From Desulfovirgula sp. (lineage in GTDB: Bacteria; Bacillota; Desulfotomaculia; Desulfotomaculales; Desulfovirgulaceae), in NCBI GenBank assembly GCA_020725525.1, contig DYEX01000185.1, positions 1-32,026 of the forward strand: a DNA stretch of 32,026 bases. The letters run 5' to 3'. Shown here in pieces: positions 27,893-32,026 of the stretch; position 1 is the stretch's first letter, and each line of letters begins with the position of its first letter. The notes under the pieces are model-generated. The model was not told the origin of the DNA, did not search any database, and saw only the letters and a program-made list of their open reading frames with translations. Position numbers and translations under genes: made by a program.

Positions 27893-29314
27893 CTGGCAAC
27901 CAGAATTTCCTTCGGTACCGACGGCTGGCGGGGTATTTTGGCCCGGGATTTCACCTTTGATAATGTGGCTCTGGTGACCCGGGCGGTGGCCGAATACCTC
28001 GAAGCCCACCACCTGGCCGGACAAGGTGTGGTGGTCGGTTACGACAACCGTTTCCTGTCGGAACAACTGGCCGCCACCGTGGCCGGTGTTTTCACCGGGC
28101 GGGGTATTCCCGTCTATCTTACCGGAAGGGCCACTCCCACCCCCGTTACCGCCTTTGCCATCAAGGAGCACCGGGCCGGGGGGGCCGTAATGCTGACGGC
28201 CAGCCATAACCCGCCGGAATATAACGGTTTTAAGTTTATCCCCGAGTATGCGGGGCCGGCCCTGCCCCACATTACCCGGGAGATTGAAGATAATATTCAC
28301 CGCCTGCAGGCAACCGGGGAACACGAAGGCGGGCCGGCTGAGATGCCTCCCGGGGCCGCTGCTCAAAAGATCGACCCCCGGCCTGCTTACTTCCAGCACA
28401 TTACAAGGCTCGTTGATCTTGACGCCATTCGAAAGGCTCGTTTAAGGATTATCGTGGATCCCATGTACGGGGCGGGTATCGGCTACCTGGAAGATATTCT
28501 GGCCGGTGAGGGGATCGAGGTGGAAGCAATCCATAACCGGCGGGATCCCCTTTTCGGCGGCAGCCTGCCCGAGCCAACCGGAAAGTCCCTGGGGGAGCTG
28601 CGCTCCCTGGTCCTGGAGCGTAATGCCCATCTGGGCCTGGCCCTGGACGGTGATGCCGACCGTTTCGGCATCATTGACCGGGACGGCACCTATATCGCAC
28701 CCAACCTGTTCCTGCCCCTGCTGTACTACCACCTGCTCCAGACCCGGGGTGAACGGGGACCGGTGGCCCGCACGGTGGCCACCACCCATTTGCTGGACCG
28801 CCTGGCCCGTGCTTTTAATCAAGAAGTTTACGAGACGCCCGTTGGCTTTAAGTACATCGGCCAGCACCTGCTGGAGAAGAACTGCCTTTTAGGGGGGGAA
28901 GAAAGCGGCGGGTTGTCCATTCGCGGGCACATTCCCGAAAAAGACGGCATCCTGGCCGGGCTTCTGGCGGCGGAAATGGTGGCCGCCCGCGGCAAAAGCC
29001 TGACCGGCCTGGCCTCCGAGGTATGGTCCCGCTTTGGCCGCCTTTACAGCGAGCGGCTGGACATTCATACTTCGGCGGAAGAAAAGGAAAGGGTCCTGGG
29101 TGTTTTAAAGGACCTTTATCCTCCGGAAATTGGCGGCTTGAAGGTGGAGCGGCGCATCGCCGTGGATGGGACCAAGCTGGTGCTGGAAAACGGCGCCTGG
29201 GTGCTGGTGCGGGCTTCGGGCACCGAGCCCCTTTTCCGCATTTACGTGGAGGCCAATACTGAAGATGAGCTGCGCCGGCTCCAGCAGGCCGCGCGGAGTA
29301 TCCTGGGGCTGTAG
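27893..29314 (+). CDS. Phosphoglucomutase/phosphomannomutase family enzyme, CTG start
   Basis: Alpha-D-phosphohexomutases interconvert sugar-6- and sugar-1-phosphates for nucleotide-sugar synthesis. The conserved N-terminus RISFGTDGWRG lies upstream of the first standard start (TTG 27938). The only candidate in the open frame (stop at 27857) is CTG 27893, set seven bases after GAGGGGGG (27878-27885). This gives 473 residues. All four family loops are present: the catalytic Ser in TASHNPPEYNGFK (about residue 104), the metal loop DGDADRFGIID, the sugar loop GGEESGGLSIRGH, and the phosphate loop VRASGTEPLFRIYVEA. It could supply glucose-1-phosphate to GalU. Glucose or mannose preference is not decidable by eye. 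Confidence 0.92.
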   Translation: MATRISFGTDGWRGILARDFTFDNVALVTRAVAEYLEAHHLAGQGVVVGYDNRFLSEQLAATVAGVFTGRGIPVYLTGRATPTPVTAFAIKEHRAGGAVMLTASHNPPEYNGFKFIPEYAGPALPHITREIEDNIHRLQATGEHEGGPAEMPPGAAAQKIDPRPAYFQHITRLVDLDAIRKARLRIIVDPMYGAGIGYLEDILAGEGIEVEAIHNRRDPLFGGSLPEPTGKSLGELRSLVLERNAHLGLALDGDADRFGIIDRDGTYIAPNLFLPLLYYHLLQTRGERGPVARTVATTHLLDRLARAFNQEVYETPVGFKYIGQHLLEKNCLLGGEESGGLSIRGHIPEKDGILAGLLAAEMVAARGKSLTGLASEVWSRFGRLYSERLDIHTSAEEKERVLGVLKDLYPPEIGGLKVERRIAVDGTKLVLENGAWVLVRASGTEPLFRIYVEANTEDELRRLQQAARSILGL

Positions 29315-29319
29315 GAGGT

Positions 29320-29348
29320 AAAGCCGGGCAATTTTTTAGCCCGGCTTT
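29320..29348 (+). terminator. Terminator after the phosphohexomutase gene
   Basis: AAAGCCGGGC (29320-29329) and GCCCGGCTTT (29339-29348) form a perfect 10-bp stem; the loop contains TTTTTT. The tail is only TTTGCTC. It lies six bases after the stop codon. Confidence 0.7.
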
Positions 29349-29359
29349 GCTCAATTCCG

Positions 29360-29476
29360 GCACGAACCGACGCTACCACCTTTGCAGTCATAGAACGCCT
29401 GGGAATAAGTAGTGCTTTTGCTTTTGATCGCCATTTCATTCAGTTTGGCTTTGATCTGTACGGGGTGGAATCTTAA
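29360..29476 (+). pseudogene. Relic of a PIN-domain (VapC) toxin gene
   Basis: Codons up to TAA (29474-29476) read DATTFAVIERLGISSAFAFD followed by RHFIQFGF and DLYGVES. This is the C-terminal third of a VapC, containing the third and fourth acidic positions (DATTF, FDRHF), and it parallels DCTTFAVMERL and FTFDRHF of the intact toxin at 2931-3353. The preceding sequence is unrelated and there is no start or N-terminal PIN motif. It is a decayed toxin gene from a different lineage than the intact one. Confidence 0.75.
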
Positions 29477-29531
29477 TTGCGAAGTGCTGGCGGTAAAAGT
29501 GAGTGGCTCTGTAGTTTTCCAGCCGGGGTTG

Positions 29532-29678
29532 CTACTTCCGCAGGGCGTTCACCGCCTGGGCCAGGCCGGCGATGCTGGCGGCCAGACTTTCCAGCCTGGT
29601 TTCAATGCGCACCAGCAGGTAGGCGGTGACCACAATGGGAAAGCCCAGGTTGCCTACAGCCTGCAAAATGGCTTCCAC
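29532..29678 (-). CDS. yvrJ: YvrJ-family small membrane protein
   Basis: GTG 29678 follows GGAGGTG by seven bases and encodes 48 residues, VEAILQAVGNLGFPIVVTAY onward. It has a single TM helix with the conserved FP, then the amphipathic LLVRIETRLESLAASIAGLA. This is the YvrJ family layout (about 45-50 residues). It is the last gene of the minus-strand set DUF1659, DUF2922, yvrJ, three small genes that recur together in Firmicutes. Function unknown. Confidence 0.85.
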   Translation of the reverse strand: MEAILQAVGNLGFPIVVTAYLLVRIETRLESLAASIAGLAQAVNALRK

Positions 29679-29698
29679 AAGGCAGCACCTCCGTATAT

Positions 29699-29730
29699 GG
29701 GAAGTGAGAAGTGAGAGGTGAGAAGTGAGA
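29699..29730. repeat. Degenerate GAAGTGAGAAGTGAGAGG repeat
   Basis: Four units of about 7-8 bp (GAAGTGA, GAAGTGA, GAGGTGA, GAAGTGA) lie just upstream of yvrJ on the opposite strand. The pattern recalls the GGTCGGAAGT family in purine phase but lacks the CGG core, so the relation is uncertain. Confidence 0.55.
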
Positions 29731-29731
29731 T

Positions 29732-29840
29732 TAAGAAGGTATTCGGCTAAAGCCGGATACCAGCCTTAGAATCCCTTCTTACGTCTTTCAAAGTTTGTGG
29801 TTCGGGGCAGCCGGCCCCCGGCAGTGTTGCCGGGGGCCGG
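29732..29840 (-). other. Two stem-loops between the DUF2922 gene and yvrJ
   Basis: CCGGCCCCCGGC (29811-29822) and GCCGGGGGCCGG (29829-29840) form a perfect 12-bp GC stem 19 bp after the DUF2922 stop codon. Further along the minus strand, TAAGAAGG (29732-29739) pairs with CCTTCTTA (29774-29781) and encloses a second stem, GGTATTCGGCT/AGCCGGATACC. Neither has a T-tract on the minus strand. They may limit read-through into yvrJ. Confidence 0.6.
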
Positions 29841-29858
29841 GATGTTGAAGGGGATGGT

Positions 29859-30092
29859 TTAGGCCGGGTCGTACAGGTCGTTGGTGGTGCGGTCGACGAT
29901 CTGCACATCCTGCTTGGATACCAGGGCGCCGCCGCCGGTGAGAAAGACGTTCCTGCTGATGATCAGGTCCATTACGGCTTCGATTTCGGCGGCGGTAACG
30001 TTATTCCGGGGGTTGTCCAGGCTGATGGTGAAGTTGGAGCCGCTTTCGTTTTTAAAGACCATACGCAGGGTCTGGGTGGTGGTAACAGCCAT
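29859..30092 (-). CDS. DUF2922 protein
   Basis: The 77-residue protein reads AVTTTQTLRMVFKNESGSNF, then TISLDNPRNNVTAAEIEAVM and LIISRNVFLTGGGALVSKQD. This is the DUF2922 pattern of a small beta-rich start and a helix. ATG 30092 has CAGGAGGTG upstream. It is the middle gene of the DUF1659-DUF2922-yvrJ set. No function is known; it carries no signal peptide or membrane segment. Confidence 0.88.
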   Translation of the reverse strand: MAVTTTQTLRMVFKNESGSNFTISLDNPRNNVTAAEIEAVMDLIISRNVFLTGGGALVSKQDVQIVDRTTNDLYDPA

Positions 30093-30169
30093 AATGATTA
30101 CACCTCCTGTTTTTTCGGCCGGCTTTGAACCGCCGGGGAATCTAACTTTTACTCGATTACAGGATCAAC

Positions 30170-30201
30170 AGGCGGGGCCTGTATCCAAACCGGCCCCGCC
30201 T
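30170..30201 (-). other. GC-rich intercistronic hairpin between DUF1659 and DUF2922 genes
   Basis: AGGCGGGGCC (30170-30179) and GGCCCCGCCT (30192-30201) are a perfect 10-bp inverted repeat with a 12-nt loop, starting about 16 bases after the DUF1659 stop codon on the minus strand. It has no T-tract on either side and may set relative expression of the two genes. Confidence 0.6.
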
Positions 30202-30216
30202 CCTGTGCGCTGATCG

Positions 30217-30441
30217 TTACACCTGCACCAGGCGGGCGCTGTCAATCCGGTTCACGCCGGCCAGGGGATATTCCTGCAGGCCGGCCAGGGCCTGGGCCAC
30301 ATCAAAAAGATCCTGGTCGGCGGCACCGGGGCGCACGTTATTTAAGTTTTTGTTGCGGTAGACCGGGTTGCCCTCCCCGTCAACGCCGGTTTGCAGCACC
30401 AGCCGCAGGACCGTGGTGCTGGGAACCTTGCTCACTGCCAT
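30217..30441 (-). CDS. DUF1659 protein
   Basis: I start at ATG 30441, nine bases after AAGGAGGTG (30459-30451); a start at 30453 would overlap that site. The 74-residue product reads AVSKVPSTTVLRLVLQTGVD, then NPVYRNKNLNNVRPGAADQD and LFDVAQALAGLQEYPL. This is the DUF1659 pattern. It is first in the minus-strand set and stands behind a near-consensus promoter. Function unknown. Confidence 0.88.
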   Translation of the reverse strand: MAVSKVPSTTVLRLVLQTGVDGEGNPVYRNKNLNNVRPGAADQDLFDVAQALAGLQEYPLAGVNRIDSARLVQV

Positions 30442-30469
30442 AACTTTAAGCACCTCCTTGAGCTTTGAC

Positions 30470-30524
30470 CGAACACGTGTTCGCCTTGTGGTTTTATTAT
30501 ACCCCGGGCAGGGGGTACCGTCAA
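30470..30524 (-). promoter_or_regulatory. Promoter and 14-bp palindrome of the DUF1659-DUF2922-yvrJ operon
   Basis: On the minus strand TTGACG (30524-30519) and TATAAT (30501-30496) are exactly 17 bp apart. A perfect 14-bp palindrome CGAACACGTGTTCG (30470-30483) lies at about +6 to +19. It can serve as an operator (roadblock) or as an mRNA hairpin, and the ribosome site begins about ten bases later. Confidence 0.82.
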
Positions 30525-30643
30525 GGCCAGAATTTGTCAGTTCATGTCTAATTTTGGAGCAGTTCTATTTTTGGTACTTGCTGTATGCCAGAATATGGTT
30601 GGCCCGTGCTGTTGCCGATTTTCAAGATTGATGTTGATTTAAT

Positions 30644-30672
30644 TTGACACTATTCGGGCTATTTGCTAGAAT
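30644..30672 (+). promoter_or_regulatory. metK promoter
   Basis: TTGACA (30644-30649) and TAGAAT (30667-30672) are 17 bp apart. ACTATT (30649-30654) and AATAGT (30670-30675) form an inverted repeat that overlaps both boxes. The leader is only about 37 nt, too short for a SAM riboswitch. Confidence 0.78.
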
Positions 30673-30715
30673 AGTCGTGGCAGTTTTTGCCCGCAGGACA
30701 TGGAGGTGGGTTGTC

Positions 30716-31906
30716 ATGGCCAGGAGGCTGTTTACTTCAGAATCAGTTACCGAAGGCCACCCGGATAAGGTGGCCGATCAGATTTCCGATGCCATTCTGG
30801 ATGAAATTATCGCCCGGGATCCCGAAGCCCGGGTGGCCTGTGAAACGCTGGTCACCACCGGTTTGATTCTCGTGGCCGGCGAGATTACCACCAAATGTTA
30901 TGTGGATATCCCCCGGATTGCCCGGGAAACGGTGCGGGAGATTGGCTATACCCGGGCCAAATACGGTTTTGACTGCGATACCTGCGCGGTGATTACTTCC
31001 ATTGACGAGCAGTCGCCGGATATTGCCATGGGTGTGGATAGGGCCCTGGAGGCCCGCTCCGGGGAGATGACCGATTCGGAAATTGAAGCCATTGGTGCGG
31101 GGGACCAGGGTATGATGTTTGGTTTTGCCACCAACGAAACCAGGGAGTTCATGCCCCTTCCCATTGCCCTGGCCCACCGGCTGGCCCGCCGGCTGGCCAC
31201 GGTCAGGAAGACCCGGGAACTGCCCTACCTGCGCCCCGACGGCAAGGTGCAGGTGACGGTGGAATATGAAGACGACCGGCCGGTGCGCATTGATACGGTG
31301 GTCATTTCGGCCCAGCATCACCCCCGGGTTCCTCTGGACCAGATCCGGGAGGACCTGATCGAAAAGGTTGTCCGGCCGATCATACCGCCGGAACTGCTCA
31401 ACTCCACCACTCGCTATTTCATTAACCCCACCGGCCGTTTTGTCATTGGCGGTCCCCAGGGGGATACGGGTTTGACCGGGCGCAAGATTATTGTGGATAC
31501 CTACGGCGGTATGGCCCGGCACGGCGGCGGATGCTTTTCCGGAAAGGACCCCACCAAGGTGGATCGTTCCGCCAGCTATGCCGCCCGCTACGTGGCCAAG
31601 AACATCGTGGCCGCCGGGCTGGCCGATAAGTGCGAGGTGCAGCTGGCCTACGCCATCGGTGTGGCCCGTCCGGTGTCCATAATGGTGGATACCTTCGGTA
31701 CCGGCAGGGTCGGTGATGAGCTTCTGGTCAAGCTGATCCGGGAACATTTTGACCTGCGCCCGGCCGGAATCATCAAAGCCCTGGATTTGCGGCGGCCCAT
31801 CTACCGCCGTACTGCCGCCTACGGCCACTTCGGCCGCACCGACATCGACCTCCCCTGGGAGCGCACCGACAAGGCCGAGATCCTGCGCAAGGAAGCGGGA
31901 GCGTAG
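30716..31906 (+). CDS. metK: S-adenosylmethionine synthetase MetK
   Basis: MetK joins methionine and ATP to make SAM in the cytosol. ATG 30716 is preceded by GGAGGTGGG. The 396-residue length is standard. The ATP/methionine-site motifs are [56 protein letters not shown], the loop [20 protein letters not shown], and [20 protein letters not shown] at the end. It is a single-gene unit with its own promoter. A post-stop repeat module follows it. Confidence 0.97.
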   Translation: MARRLFTSESVTEGHPDKVADQISDAILDEIIARDPEARVACETLVTTGLILVAGEITTKCYVDIPRIARETVREIGYTRAKYGFDCDTCAVITSIDEQSPDIAMGVDRALEARSGEMTDSEIEAIGAGDQGMMFGFATNETREFMPLPIALAHRLARRLATVRKTRELPYLRPDGKVQVTVEYEDDRPVRIDTVVISAQHHPRVPLDQIREDLIEKVVRPIIPPELLNSTTRYFINPTGRFVIGGPQGDTGLTGRKIIVDTYGGMARHGGGCFSGKDPTKVDRSASYAARYVAKNIVAAGLADKCEVQLAYAIGVARPVSIMVDTFGTGRVGDELLVKLIREHFDLRPAGIIKALDLRRPIYRRTAAYGHFGRTDIDLPWERTDKAEILRKEAGA

Positions 31907-31948
31907 GAAACCAGGCACATAGACATTGAGTTAAGCAATTTAAAAGTA

Positions 31949-31979
31949 TTCAGTAAAACCGTTATGAAGAGGATGCGGC
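31949..31979 (+). repeat. Post-stop repeat module after metK
   Basis: The 31-nt stretch beginning TTCAGTAAAACCGTTATGAA matches 14220-14249 with one substitution and one indel. The following CGCTGTCCGGAGCGAACGAC resembles 16458-16474 and is the reverse complement of sequence at 22906-22919. It probably heads another repeat element that continues past the window edge. Confidence 0.75.
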
Positions 31980-32026
31980 GCTGTCCGGAGCGAACGACTT
32001 GCGAAGCGCCGGTAACAGCACCCGGT

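Noticed and set aside
30743-31918. Long minus-strand open frame (391 codons) opposite metK
   Set aside because: It is a mirror of the metK codon pattern: no ribosome site, no recognisable domain, and rich in Gly/His/Pro as GC-rich antisense frames are.
1-32026. tRNA, rRNA or replication origin
   Set aside because: I saw no TPsiC/anticodon-arm pattern, no rRNA-like conserved stretches and no DnaA-box cluster. Absence by eye is not proof; a tRNA scan would settle it.

Overview
The window looks like chromosomal DNA of a high-GC, spore-forming-type Firmicute of the Desulfotomaculum/Pelotomaculum (Peptococcaceae) kind. The reasons are AAGGAGG-type ribosome sites with frequent TTG/GTG starts, a CsaB/DUF5693/LCP cell-wall cluster, a DUF1659-DUF2922-YvrJ operon, and many short intergenic repeats. 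The genus is inferred from gene content only; no database search was possible.

Region 1 (1-3640) is a patchwork. It holds the tail of an unknown gene with a strong terminator, a TolC-family gene with its own promoter and operator-like palindrome, an Rpn/PD-(D/E)XK nuclease gene, and a VapB/VapC toxin-antitoxin pair whose promoter sits inside a perfect palindrome. A 130-bp relic of the Rpn gene's 3' end lies before tolC, so tolC is bracketed by direct repeats.

Region 2 (3750-11283) is an efflux locus on the + strand: a MarR regulator, a lipoprotein RND adaptor, a 1054-residue RND pump, a short EmrA/HlyD-like adaptor with no coiled-coil hairpin, and a DHA2 (EmrB/QacA) MFS pump. With the nearby TolC homologue, the parts list resembles two diderm tripartite pumps, in what is inferred to be a monoderm.

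Region 3 (11290-22793) concerns the cell surface: a WecG/TagA glycosyltransferase, a secreted protein of unknown function, an LCP ligase, a DUF5693 membrane protein, CsaB pyruvyltransferase, a secreted phosphodiester glycosidase with copper-amine-oxidase-N repeats (its signal peptide is split by a G8 frameshift), a secreted beta-propeller protein, and a convergent membrane-anchored FAD oxidoreductase. Together they suggest synthesis, pyruvylation, attachment and remodelling of a secondary wall polymer that carries SLH/S-layer proteins. Region 4 (22830-29314) supplies lipid and sugar precursors: FabZ, a WecA/TagO-type transferase, GalU, a GalE-like epimerase, a DUF421 protein and a phosphohexomutase that starts at a rare CTG. 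Region 5 (29320-32026) has a VapC relic, the yvrJ/DUF2922/DUF1659 operon on the minus strand, and metK.

The most unusual signal is non-coding. A family of about 95-nt hairpin elements (closing stem CCCAGCACTCAC/GTGAGTGCTGGG) occurs four times between genes. Two copies show a compensatory base-pair change, and two sit inside a 392-bp composite flanked by 17-bp terminal inverted repeats. A second family, built on GGTCGGAAGT, is scattered at gene ends and has been captured as the C-terminus of CsaB.
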